A stretch of DNA of 35,225 nt, taken from positions 1 to 35,225 of the forward strand of contig NZ_RAZF01000030.1 in the NCBI RefSeq assembly GCF_003612555.1, written 5' to 3'. This document shows, in pieces, positions 21,899 to 28,812 of this stretch. Each line of letters begins with the position of its first letter. Position 1 is the stretch's first letter. Below the pieces are notes generated by a model. That model had not been told where the DNA came from and did no database searches. It was given only the letters and a program-made list of their open reading frames with translations. The position numbers and the translations under genes are program-made. Origin of the DNA: Acutalibacter sp. 1XD8-33 (lineage in GTDB: Bacteria; Bacillota; Clostridia; Oscillospirales; Acutalibacteraceae).

Positions 21899-22160
21899 GT
21901 TAACTATACTACCCCAAAGTATACTTTTTAAGAGATGGCGTGCGCAGCCACTTGTCTCTCAGAAAGTATAGTTAACGCAGTTCAAAAGAGGTCGAATCAC
22001 CTCTTTTGAACCAGGCGGCGCAGCAGCCGCTGTGCCGCCTAGCTTGGAAATCGGTATATACCGATTTCCAAGTGTGTTTACTATAAACACAAATCCTATT
22101 GGTACAGCTTCTTAGTTCACTCCACAGAAAGTAAAATTTAAAAGGAGGTTCGTTTACTTT
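21899..22160. repeat. Chain of long hairpins after spoVAD (mosaic region 3)
   Basis: No gene. In order: GTTAACTATACT (21,899-21,910) pairs with AGTATAGTTAAC (21,965-21,976), enclosing a 47-base word shared with 29,698-29,744. GTTCAAAAGAGGT pairs with ACCTCTTTTGAAC (21,980-22,011). AGGCGGCGCAGC pairs with GCTGTGCCGCCT (22,013-22,040). A 30-base perfect palindrome from CTTGGAAATCGGTA to its complement spans 22,043-22,072. TGTGTTTA-CTA-TAAACACA spans 22,073-22,091. AAAGTAAA/TTTACTTT with a T-run spans 22,128-22,163. The first five stems are separated by 1-3 bases only. Confidence 0.9.
21920..21966 (+). repeat. 47-bp dispersed repeat, copy 1
   Basis: Starts TATACTTTTTAAGAGATGG, includes CGTGCGCAGCC and ends CTCTCAGAAAG. 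The reverse complement at 29,698-29,744 matches with one difference. The internal pairings TGGC/GCCA and AGAGA/TCTCT make it a hairpin itself. Confidence 0.85.
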
Positions 22161-22210
22161 TTTACTCCCAAGTGTGAAATGACGGAATCGTATCTTTATT
22201 AAAACTAAAG

Positions 22211-22246
22211 AAAGCGCCGCAGACATCCCTGCCCGCAGCGCCTTTT
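22211..22246 (-). terminator. Terminator of the radical SAM gene
   Basis: On the minus strand AGGCGCTGC pairs with GCGGCGCTT (one G-T pair) across a 14-base loop, followed by TTCTTTAGTTTT. It lies ~60 bases after the stop codon. Confidence 0.75.
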
Positions 22247-22302
22247 CAGTTTGCTGATATTCTCGGAGCCGTCTGCCGTCAGAGTACGCTCAGACGCTTT
22301 GC

Positions 22303-23703
22303 TTAAACCGCTGCCTTGTGTCTCTCAGCTTCACTCCCTGACTGTCGCGTCAGCTTCTCCTGGCAGGAGCACTGCCAAAGCCGCTCCGCCGTAGGCGCCC
22401 AATCCTGTGCGTAGGCCGCGCACTTATCACACAAATGCTCCGCGCTCTCCGGGGACTGCAAATCCGTGGAATGTGCTCCGGTCTTTTCCACCATCTCCCG
22501 CAGCTTCTCCGGATTCTCCAGCATGGGGCAGGGGCGCAGGTGATTGCCGTTAAAGGGCTGGCCATCGTGATAAGCCATGAAGATGGGGGAGCGCAGCACG
22601 TCCAGCAGGCTCATGTCCCTGATATTGGCGTTGGAGTAGTGGATAAACACGCAGGGGTCACAGTCGCCGTTGGCGTTGATATGGAAATACCGCCGCCCGC
22701 CCGCGATGCAGCCCTGGACGAACTCGCCATCATTCTGGAAGTCCATGGCGAAGATAGGCTTCTCCCGCCGGGCCTCGCGAATCTTGTGGTACATGAACTC
22801 CCGCTGCTCCGGGGTGGGGAGCAGGTCGGGTACAGCGTCGTTCCCAATAGGCATATAGTGGAAGTACCACACAAAGGCCGCGCCCCATTCTATCATCTGA
22901 TCAAAGTATTCGTCGCTGCTGATGGATTCAAAATTCTGGCTGGTGTAGCAGCAGCTGATGCCGAAGGGCAGCTTCTTCCTCTTGAGCAGGGCCATGGCAT
23001 CCACTACCTTTTTGTAAGTACCCAGACCCCGGCGGCCGTCGGTGGCGCTTTCAAAGCCTTCCACACTGATAGCCGGAATAAAATTTTTCACATCCAGCAT
23101 GGCGTCGGCAAATTCCTCGTCAATGAGGGTAGCATTGGTAAAGCACAGGAACTGGCAGTCGCTGTGTTTGCGGCAGAGAGCAATCAGGTCGTTTTTTCGC
23201 ACCATAGGCTCGCCGCCGGTGTAGATGTAGATGTATACCCCCAGCTCCTTGCCCTGGGTGATGATGCTGTCGATCTCGTCAAAAGAGAGGTTCAGCTTGT
23301 TGCCGTACTCCGCCGCCCAGCAGCCGGTGCAGTGCAGGTTACAGGCAGAGGTGGGGTCCAGCAGGATAGCCCAGGGAATGTTGCAACCATATTCCTCCCG
23401 CAGTTCCTCCTGCCGGGGCCAGCCCACCAGGTTGCCGTTGATGATGAAGTTCTCAAAGGTGGCCTTGAGCACGTCCTTGTCCGTCTTGGTGAAGATGCGG
23501 TACATGAGCTTATGCATGGCACAGTCCGGGTCCTCAATGACCTTACGGAATACCGCCCGCTGTACCGGGAAACCACGGTCCCCTGCCGGGGCGAAGCGGT
23601 CAACCCAATCCATGAGCTTGGGCAGATTCTCCTCCGGGTCCCGCTCCATGTAACTGAAGGCTTTCTTTAAACCATAGCGCACGATTTTGTTTGATGTATC
23701 CAT
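22303..23703 (-). CDS. Radical SAM protein with SPASM-like C-terminus
   Basis: 466 residues. A ~110-residue helical N-terminal part precedes the radical SAM core. The [4Fe-4S] cysteines are in SACNLHCTGCWAAEYG (Cys ~121, 125, 128), followed by the SAM-binding YIYTGGEPM and later FTNATLIDEEF and ISVEGF. The C-terminal region has further cysteines (QGCIAGGRRY, GDCDPCVFIHYS, LCDKCAAYAQ) that could hold auxiliary clusters as in SPASM proteins. The substrate is unknown and no peptide precursor gene is seen nearby. ATG 23,703 is fixed by GGAGG 7 bases upstream; the longer reading would cross the promoter. It is transcribed alone, divergent from the ATPase gene. Confidence 0.88.
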   Translation of the reverse strand: MDTSNKIVRYGLKKAFSYMERDPEENLPKLMDWVDRFAPAGDRGFPVQRAVFRKVIEDPDCAMHKLMYRIFTKTDKDVLKATFENFIINGNLVGWPRQEELREEYGCNIPWAILLDPTSACNLHCTGCWAAEYGNKLNLSFDEIDSIITQGKELGVYIYIYTGGEPMVRKNDLIALCRKHSDCQFLCFTNATLIDEEFADAMLDVKNFIPAISVEGFESATDGRRGLGTYKKVVDAMALLKRKKLPFGISCCYTSQNFESISSDEYFDQMIEWGAAFVWYFHYMPIGNDAVPDLLPTPEQREFMYHKIREARREKPIFAMDFQNDGEFVQGCIAGGRRYFHINANGDCDPCVFIHYSNANIRDMSLLDVLRSPIFMAYHDGQPFNGNHLRPCPMLENPEKLREMVEKTGAHSTDLQSPESAEHLCDKCAAYAQDWAPTAERLWQCSCQEKLTRQSGSEAERHKAAV

Positions 23704-23743
23704 AATATAACCTCCTGATGTTGTGGGGGAATTTATGAATATC

Positions 23744-23772
23744 ATTATAGCGTCTATGCCGGCCGACAACAA
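23744..23772 (-). promoter_or_regulatory. Sigma-A promoter for the radical SAM gene
   Basis: On the minus strand TTGTTG (23,767-23,772) and TATAAT (23,744-23,749) are 17 bp apart, ~40 bases before the ATG. Confidence 0.75.
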
Positions 23773-23837
23773 TCGACAAAAAACCGCCCCTGTCAAAAAA
23801 TTAGACAAAGGCAGTGTTTTGTAAAAAGGGATACTTT

Positions 23838-23872
23838 CTAAAAGGCAAGTGTGTAAAACCACTTTCTTTTAG
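23838..23872. promoter_or_regulatory. Nested inverted repeat between divergent promoters
   Basis: CTAAAAG (23,838-23,844) and AAGTG (23,847-23,851) pair with CACTT (23,860-23,864) and CTTTTAG (23,866-23,872). It lies between the divergent radical SAM and ATPase promoters. It could be an operator or a small hairpin; no T-run marks it as a terminator. Confidence 0.5.
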
Positions 23873-23929
23873 TAAAGCACAACATTCTATCCCTTGGGTG
23901 GCAAAGTGAACTGGCAAAATCTCCGCCGG

Positions 23930-23958
23930 TTGAATTTTCTAAAATAATGTGTTATACT
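23930..23958 (+). promoter_or_regulatory. Sigma-A promoter for the ATPase gene
   Basis: TTGAAT (23,930-23,935) and TATACT (23,953-23,958) have a 17-bp spacer and lie 29 bases before the ATG at 23,988. Confidence 0.8.
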
Positions 23959-23987
23959 GCTATATAAAAGCGAAAGGAGGCTTCTCC

Positions 23988-24644
23988 ATGTCTATCACCA
24001 TCCTCTGCGGCCATTATGGCTGCGGCAAGACGAACTTGGCTCTGAACCTGGCCTTGGAAGCGTTGAAGTCCGGCCCAGTCACTCTCGTAGATATGGATGT
24101 GGTGAACCCCTACTTTCGTTCTTCAGAATACCGGCCGCTTCTGGAAGCCCGCGGCGTCCGGCTTATCGCGCCGGTTTTTGCGGGCACTACCCTGGATACC
24201 CCTACCCTGTCCCCGGAGCTCTTCCGGATTTTCTCTTTGGAAGCCGGCCAGGTAATCATCGACGCCGGTGGAGATGACGCTGGCGTAACGGCTTTGGGCG
24301 GCCTGAGCGCCCGTCTTTCAGAAACAGGCTATGCCATGCTCTATGTCGTAAACCGTTACCGAGTTTTTTCCCAAACACCGAAAGAAGCCTGCCAGCTCCT
24401 CCGGGAGATTGAGTCCGCCAGCCGTTTGAAGGCTTCCGGCATTGTGAACAACTCCCACCTGGGGGTAGAGACCACCCTGGAGGACCTGCTTGCCGCCCGA
24501 CCCTTTGGAGAGGAGACCGCCCGGCTCACGGGCCTGCCCCTGCTATACTCCACCGCCCCGGATTTCGCCCTGAACGGCACCCCGCTTCCGGCGGGCTTCC
24601 GCGCGGTGAAGCGCCTGGTCACGTTCCCCTGGGAGGCTTCCTAA
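23988..24644 (+). CDS. MinD/ParA-like P-loop ATPase
   Basis: A 218-residue SIMIBI-class P-loop protein. It has the Walker A variant GHYGCGKTNLALNLAL (~7-22), the switch segment VTLVDMDVVNPYFRSSE (Asp for Mg binding, as in the deviant-Walker group) and the strand QVIIDAGGDDAGVTAL. A guanine/adenine-binding-type VVNRYR and IVNNSHLG follow. No membrane-targeting helix is present at the C-terminus. Proteins of this kind often lie beside 2-oxoacid:ferredoxin oxidoreductases; a role in cluster loading or enzyme maturation is possible but unproven. ATG 23,988 follows AAAGGAGG, and an in-frame upstream ATG has no ribosome site. The oxidoreductase genes start 677 bp downstream beyond a hairpin mosaic. 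Confidence 0.82.
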   Translation: MSITILCGHYGCGKTNLALNLALEALKSGPVTLVDMDVVNPYFRSSEYRPLLEARGVRLIAPVFAGTTLDTPTLSPELFRIFSLEAGQVIIDAGGDDAGVTALGGLSARLSETGYAMLYVVNRYRVFSQTPKEACQLLREIESASRLKASGIVNNSHLGVETTLEDLLAARPFGEETARLTGLPLLYSTAPDFALNGTPLPAGFRAVKRLVTFPWEAS

Positions 24645-24748
24645 GACCTTGGGGGCTCAAGAGTTCGCAAAGCGAACTCTCCCCAAACCCCCGCAAGGGG
24701 CCTAGACGCCTGAGACTTGGCTACGTCAAGTCTTTGACCGCGCAATGT

Positions 24749-24776
24749 CACTCCTCACTCCGTTCGTCGTGAAGAT
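24749..24776 (-). repeat. Repeat module C, copy 3 (inverted)
   Basis: On the minus strand it reads CTTCACGACGAACGGAGTG and then AGGAGTG. This is the same word as at 16,964 and 19,471. Confidence 0.8.
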
Positions 24777-24915
24777 TTTGGTGTTTTGACGAGCTAACCT
24801 AACAACCGTAAAAGTTTCGTCGTCTCACCTGCCGGTTCGGTCGGCGCTTGACGGTCCCCACAGGGGACCAGCGCCCTTTTCAAAGGTTGCGAGGTGTGGA
24901 GCAGAGCTCCACGGT

Positions 24916-25013
24916 CTTGACCTTAACACCTGAGAAGCGCATTTTTGAAGTGTGAATAATAGCTAACACTCGCTCTGCTCGGTTAACTATCCGAGTTTTG
25001 CAAAGCAAAACTC
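24916..25013 (+). repeat. Repeat module A, copy 3 (98 bp)
   Basis: Differs from 16,419-16,516 by two bases by eye (AACACC in place of ACCTCC), a very close match for copies 8.5 kb apart. It ends in the same GAGTTTTGC-AAA-GCAAAACTC hairpin. Confidence 0.88.
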
Positions 25014-25064
25014 GTGTCACGCCGCGAAACCAAGTCTACGTCTCGCACCTGCTTGGCGCGGTGT

Positions 25065-25165
25065 GCCCCGCTCGGGTTCGTCCGAAGGACGAACCGCCAG
25101 GAGAAACGGGCAAAGCCCGTTTCTCCGCGGCCATTTTGCGGCTTGCCGCAAAATGCGAGCGGGGC
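25065..25165. repeat. Cloverleaf of four perfect stems
   Basis: The outer stem GCCCCGCTCG (25,065-25,074) pairs with CGAGCGGGGC (25,156-25,165). Inside are three hairpins: GGTTCGTCC-GAA-GGACGAACC (25,075-25,095), GGAGAAACGGGC-AAA-GCCCGTTTCTCC (25,100-25,126) and CATTTTGCGGC-TT-GCCGCAAAATG (25,132-25,155). Only 4 and 5 bases separate the arms, and none separate the outer stem from the first and third arms. All stems are perfect. It could form as RNA or as extruded DNA. Confidence 0.85.
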
Positions 25166-25321
25166 GGGTGCGGAGAAAGCCAGCGCCGTGGGTGGGCGTA
25201 CCAGCTAAAATGCACTTTGGACCCGTTGAAATCTTGCCCGGCTGCCGCGCCTGGCGAGCCCCTTATCAAAAAACACTTTTTATTTATAGTATATTATTCC
25301 CATAGAAAAGGAGGCCTTGTC

Positions 25322-25528
25322 ATGCCGAAGATCATCGTGGACGAAACCGTCTGCAAAGGCTGCGGGCTGTGCGCCAACGCCTGCCCCCTACATATTATTG
25401 CCCTGGAAACCGGTCGTCTGAACTCTAAGGGCTACCATCCCGCCCGTCTTGTGGAGCCGGACAAGTGCGTGGGCTGCGCCGCCTGCGCCACTATGTGCCC
25501 GGATACCGCGATTACTGTGGAAAAGTGA
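25322..25528 (+). CDS. vorD: 2x[4Fe-4S] ferredoxin subunit of 2-oxoacid oxidoreductase
   Basis: 68 residues with two clusters of the form CxxCxxCxxxCP: CKGCGLCANACP and CVGCAACATMCP. This is the classical delta subunit or companion ferredoxin of four-subunit 2-oxoacid:ferredoxin oxidoreductases, passing electrons from the TPP site to soluble ferredoxin. ATG 25,322 follows AAAGGAGG. It is the first gene of the operon, 16 bp before the alpha subunit gene. Confidence 0.9.
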   Translation: MPKIIVDETVCKGCGLCANACPLHIIALETGRLNSKGYHPARLVEPDKCVGCAACATMCPDTAITVEK

Positions 25529-25544
25529 AAGGTGGATTGAATCT

Positions 25545-26591
25545 ATGAAGGTACTGATGAAGGGAAACGAGGCTCTGGCCGAGGCCGCCATCCGCTCGGG
25601 ATGCCGGCACTTCTTCGGCTATCCCATCACGCCCCAGACCGAGCTCGCCGCCTATATGTCCAAGCGGATGCCTAAAATCGGCGGCACCTACCTCCAGGCG
25701 GAGTCGGAAATCGCCGCCGTGAACATGGTCCTGGGGGCCTCCGCCGCCGGGGTCCGGGCCATGACGTCCTCCTCCTCTCCCGGCATCAGCCTGAAGTCCG
25801 AGGGCATCTCCTACATGGCCGGCTCCGACCTGCCCGCGCTGATTATCAACGTCCAGCGGGGCGGGCCTGGGCTGGGGGGCATCCAGCCCTCTCAGGCGGA
25901 CTACTGGCAGGCCACCAAGGCCACCGGCCACGGGGACTTCCAGATTCTGGTGTTCGCCCCCTCCACTGTGCAGGAGATGGTGGATCTGGTCAGCGGGGCC
26001 TTCGACGCCGCCGACCGCTGGCGGATGCCCGCCATGATTCTGGCCGACGGAATGCTGGGCCAGATGATGGAGCCGGTCACCCTGCCAGAGGAGGACGGGA
26101 AGCCCCTGCCGGAGAAAGACTGGTGTGCAAACGGCCACCAGGACCGGCGGGAACACCATGTGATCAACTCCCTCTACCTCACCCCCGACAAGCTGGAGGA
26201 TCTGGTGGTGGAGCGCTACAAACGCTACGAGCAGGTGAAGGCCCAGGAGCAGCGGGCGGAGGAATATCTTGTGGAGGACGCAGATACCGTGATCGTGGCC
26301 TACGGGGCCTCCTCCCGGGTGGTCCGCAGCGCGGTGAACAAGGCCAGGGAGCAGGGGAGGAAGGTGGGGCTGATCCGGCCCATCACCCTGTGGCCCTTCC
26401 CGGTGGACGCCTTGCAAAAGGCCGCCGCCCACGCCAGGAATTTCCTGGTGGTGGAGATGAGCATGGGCCAGATGGTGGACGATGTGAAGCTCAGCATTGA
26501 CTGCAAAGTCCCCGTCCACTTCTTCGGCCGCACGGGGGGCATCATCCCCACCCCGGCGGAGGTGCTGGGGGAGATCGAGAAGCTGGCATGA
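25545..26591 (+). CDS. vorB: 2-oxoacid:ferredoxin oxidoreductase alpha subunit (VorB type)
   Basis: 348 residues. The N-terminal pyrimidine-binding domain starts MKVLMKGNEALAEAAIRSGC, with FGYPITPQTELAAYM, the YLQAESEIAAVNMVLGASAAG region and TSSSSPGISLKSEGISYMAG. The C-terminal domain has VAYGASSRVVRSAV and GLIRPITLWPFP. These are the marks of the alpha subunit of 2-oxoacid (2-ketoisovalerate type) ferredoxin oxidoreductases, which convert branched-chain or other 2-oxoacids plus CoA to acyl-CoA, CO2 and reduced ferredoxin. The exact substrate cannot be fixed by motif. The start ATG 25,545 has GGTGG upstream. It overlaps the next gene by 4 bp (ATGA). Confidence 0.93.
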   Translation: MKVLMKGNEALAEAAIRSGCRHFFGYPITPQTELAAYMSKRMPKIGGTYLQAESEIAAVNMVLGASAAGVRAMTSSSSPGISLKSEGISYMAGSDLPALIINVQRGGPGLGGIQPSQADYWQATKATGHGDFQILVFAPSTVQEMVDLVSGAFDAADRWRMPAMILADGMLGQMMEPVTLPEEDGKPLPEKDWCANGHQDRREHHVINSLYLTPDKLEDLVVERYKRYEQVKAQEQRAEEYLVEDADTVIVAYGASSRVVRSAVNKAREQGRKVGLIRPITLWPFPVDALQKAAAHARNFLVVEMSMGQMVDDVKLSIDCKVPVHFFGRTGGIIPTPAEVLGEIEKLA

Positions 26592-27385
26592 GCCCAGTGG
26601 AGAAACTCCGGGCAGATCTTGGCGGCACTGTTCTGGACTGCGTCCGCTTCGGCCGGGGGGACCGTCCGCTGGTTATGCTTCCCGGCCTGAGCGTGAAGGG
26701 GGTGCGGGAGGCCGCGCTTCCCCTGGCCTGGATGTACCGGAGCTTTGCCAAAGACTACACGGTCTATGTGTTTGACCGGCGGGATTCTGTCCCGGCGGGC
26801 TGCACCATCCGGGACCTGGCGGAGGACACCGTCCGGGGGATGGAGCGGCTGGGCCTCTCCCAGGCGGATGTGTTCGGGGTGTCTCAGGGCGGGATGATCG
26901 CCCAGGAGCTGGCGATCCGGCATCCCGCTCTAGTCCGCAGGCTGGTGCTGGCGGTCACGGCCTCCCGGCCCAACCAGGTCATGAAGGAGACCCTGGCCCG
27001 CTGGATGGAGCTGGCCCGGCGGGGGGACTGGCCGGCTCTCACCGTGGACATGATGGAGCGGATGTACTCCGCCTCCTATGTGAAAAAATACCGCTGGCTG
27101 TTCCCCCTGCTCTCCAGAATGGGAAAGCCCAGGGACCCAGGGCGGTTCATCGCCCTGGCGGAGGCCTGCCTGACCTGCGGCAGCTACCCGGAGCTCTACA
27201 AAATCACCTGCCCGGTCCTGGTGCTGGGAGGAGTGGAGGACCGGGTGCTCACAGGACGGGCCTCTGAGGAAATCGCGGAAAAGCTGGGCTGTGAGATTCA
27301 TATGTATGAGAATTTGGGCCACGCCGCCTATGACGAGGCCCCGGATTTTAACCGCCGGGTCCTGGCCTTTCTCCGGGGTGGCTGA
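26588..27385 (+). CDS. Alpha/beta-hydrolase inside the oxidoreductase operon
   Basis: 265 residues with the alpha/beta-hydrolase fold. The oxyanion segment is LVMLPGLSVKG and the nucleophile elbow is FGVSQGGMIAQELA (GxSxG, Ser ~98). Acid Asp is in VLGGVEDRVL and His in NLGHAAYDEAPDF, so a full Ser-Asp-His triad is present. Members hydrolyse esters, thioesters or amides. Its coupling to vorB (4-bp overlap) and place between the alpha and beta subunit genes suggest work on the same acyl-CoA or oxoacid pool, for instance as a thioesterase; this is inference. The codon use looks like its neighbours, so it does not appear recently acquired. Confidence 0.88.
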   Translation: MSPVEKLRADLGGTVLDCVRFGRGDRPLVMLPGLSVKGVREAALPLAWMYRSFAKDYTVYVFDRRDSVPAGCTIRDLAEDTVRGMERLGLSQADVFGVSQGGMIAQELAIRHPALVRRLVLAVTASRPNQVMKETLARWMELARRGDWPALTVDMMERMYSASYVKKYRWLFPLLSRMGKPRDPGRFIALAEACLTCGSYPELYKITCPVLVLGGVEDRVLTGRASEEIAEKLGCEIHMYENLGHAAYDEAPDFNRRVLAFLRGG

Positions 27386-27400
27386 CCGGGAGGGCTCTGT

Positions 27401-27511
27401 ACGCCGGACTTTATAGTGGAATTGGTGGGAGAGCTGCTCTCCGAGGGCATTGGCTTTTTGGTGGAGCGCTTGACCAAGCATCGAAAAAATAAACGGGAAA
27501 GGAAGAATTGA
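27401..27511 (+). CDS. Possible 36-residue protein with ACG in place of the start codon
   Basis: Between the hydrolase and beta subunit genes a short open frame encodes PDFIVELVGELLSEGIGFLV and then a very basic tail (ERLTKHRKNKRERKN). The amphipathic helix plus Lys/Arg tail looks like a genuine small protein. GGGAGGG (27,388-27,394) sits 6 bases before an ACG codon at 27,401 where an ATG would be ideal; the only standard start in frame is GTG 27,416. Either ACG is a mutated ATG (dead gene), GTG is used, or the frame is chance. Its stop overlaps the leader of the beta subunit gene. Confidence 0.35.
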   Translation, partial: TPDFIVELVGELLSEGIGFLVERLTKHRKNKRERKN

Positions 27512-27514
27512 TCT

Positions 27515-28282
27515 ATGCCGATCGTATTTCAAAAGCCCCGCGCCCTCACGGACGCCCCCCTGCACTACTGCCCGGGCTGCACCCACGGCATCGTGCACCG
27601 GCTGGTGGCCCAGGCCATGGACGAGCTGGGCATTGAGGGCCGCACCGTGGGAGTGGCCTCTGTGGGCTGCTCCGTCATGTGCTACGACTATTTTGCCTGC
27701 GACATGGTCCAGGCGCCCCACGGCCGGGCCCAGGCGGTGGCTACGGGCCTGAAGCGGGCCCGCCCGGACAACGTAGTCTTTACATACCAGGGGGACGGCG
27801 ACCTGGCCGCCATCGGCACGGCGGAGACCGTCCACGCAGCCACACGGGGGGAGAACATCACCGTCATCTTCATCAACAACGCCATCTACGGCATGACCGG
27901 CGGACAGATGGCCCCCACCTCCCTGCCGGGACAGATCACCCAGACCACCCCCTATGGCCGGGACACGGACACCGCCGGCTACCCGGTGAAGGTCTGCGAG
28001 CTGCTCTCCACCCTGGACGGCGTGGCCTTCGCCCAGCGGGTGACCGTGGACTCCGTGAAGAACGTGAACACCGCCCGGAAGGCCATCAAAAAGGCCTTCC
28101 AGAACCAGCTGGACGGCAAGGGCTACTCCATTGTGGAGGTGCTCTCCACCTGCCCCACCAACTGGGGCCTCTCTCCGGTGGAATCCCTCCAGTGGCTCCG
28201 GGAGAACATGCTCCCCTACTACCCCCTGGGCGTCTATAAGGACGTGGACCAGGGCGTGAAGAAAGGGGGCGGGGCGCTGTGA
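27515..28282 (+). CDS. vorA: 2-oxoacid:ferredoxin oxidoreductase beta (TPP-binding) subunit
   Basis: 255 residues. It shows the beta-subunit opening LHYCPGCTHGIVHRLVAQA, VGVASVGCSVMCYDYF and HGRAQAVATGLKRARPD. The thiamine-diphosphate/Mg motif is YQGDGDLAAIGTAE through FINNAIYGMTGGQMAPTS, and PVKVCELLSTLDGVAF follows. It completes the active site with the VorB-like subunit. GGAAAGGAAG precedes ATG 27,515. It overlaps the gamma subunit gene by 4 bp (GTGA). Confidence 0.94.
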   Translation: MPIVFQKPRALTDAPLHYCPGCTHGIVHRLVAQAMDELGIEGRTVGVASVGCSVMCYDYFACDMVQAPHGRAQAVATGLKRARPDNVVFTYQGDGDLAAIGTAETVHAATRGENITVIFINNAIYGMTGGQMAPTSLPGQITQTTPYGRDTDTAGYPVKVCELLSTLDGVAFAQRVTVDSVKNVNTARKAIKKAFQNQLDGKGYSIVEVLSTCPTNWGLSPVESLQWLRENMLPYYPLGVYKDVDQGVKKGGGAL

Positions 28283-28809
28283 AGGACATGAACATTGTTT
28301 TCGCGGGCTTTGGGGGCCAGGGCGTGCTCTTCGCCGGAAAGGTGGCTGCCTATGTGGGCCTGATCGAGGGTCAGGAGATCTCCTGGCTGCCCTCCTACGG
28401 CCCGGAAATGCGGGGCGGCACCGCCAATTGCAGCGTGTGCATCTCGGAGAACCCCATCGGCTCGCCCCTGGTCACCAACCCCAACGTGCTGGTGGCCATG
28501 AACCTGCCCTCCCTGGACCGGTTTCTTGACGCGGTGGAGCCGGGGGGCACGGTGATCCTGGACAGCTCCCTCATTGACCGGGAGATCTCTCGCACCGACA
28601 TCACGGTCCACCGGGTGCCCGCCTCCCGTTTGGCGGAGGAAAACGGGCTCCAGGGCTTGGCCAATATGATTCTCACAGGCAAGCTCTTCCGGGAGTTTCC
28701 CTGCTCTCCCGACGCTCTGGATCAGGCCATCCAGAAATGCGTTCCCGCCCGCAAGGCCCAGATGCTGGACCTGAACCGCAAAGCCGTGGCTCTGGGCGCT
28801 GAACAGTAG
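28279..28809 (+). CDS. vorC: 2-oxoacid:ferredoxin oxidoreductase gamma subunit
   Basis: 176 residues of the POR/KOR gamma family: IVFAGFGGQGVLFAGKVAA, SWLPSYGPEMRGGTANCSV and AMNLPSLDRFL, with the usual Rossmann-like pattern. GTG 28,279 overlaps the previous stop; an ATG three codons on is an alternative. It closes the delta-alpha-(hydrolase)-beta-gamma set. Confidence 0.93.
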   Translation: MKDMNIVFAGFGGQGVLFAGKVAAYVGLIEGQEISWLPSYGPEMRGGTANCSVCISENPIGSPLVTNPNVLVAMNLPSLDRFLDAVEPGGTVILDSSLIDREISRTDITVHRVPASRLAEENGLQGLANMILTGKLFREFPCSPDALDQAIQKCVPARKAQMLDLNRKAVALGAEQ

Positions 28810-28812
28810 CTT

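Larger units (their letters stand above)
24645..25321. repeat. Hairpin-mosaic intergenic region 4 (ATPase-ferredoxin spacer)
   Basis: No gene. Hairpins: AGAGTTCGC-AAA-GCGAACTCT (24,660-24,680), AGACTTG/CAAGTCT (24,713-24,733), GGTCCCC-ACA-GGGGACC (24,853-24,869, the reverse of one in region 1), GTGGAGC-AGA-GCTCCAC (24,896-24,912), CGAGTTTTGC-AAA-GCAAAACTCG (24,992-25,014) and the cloverleaf at 25,065-25,165. Modules A (direct) and C (inverted) are present. The ferredoxin promoter must lie inside or after it; the AT-rich tract at 25,265-25,310 is the likely place, but no good -35/-10 pair stood out. Confidence 0.85.

Noticed and set aside
24998-25321. Extended ferredoxin or separate gene across the cloverleaf
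   Set aside because: The upstream reading passes through perfect hairpins and lacks a ribosome site. The ferredoxin starts at 25,322 after AAAGGAGG at the normal family length.
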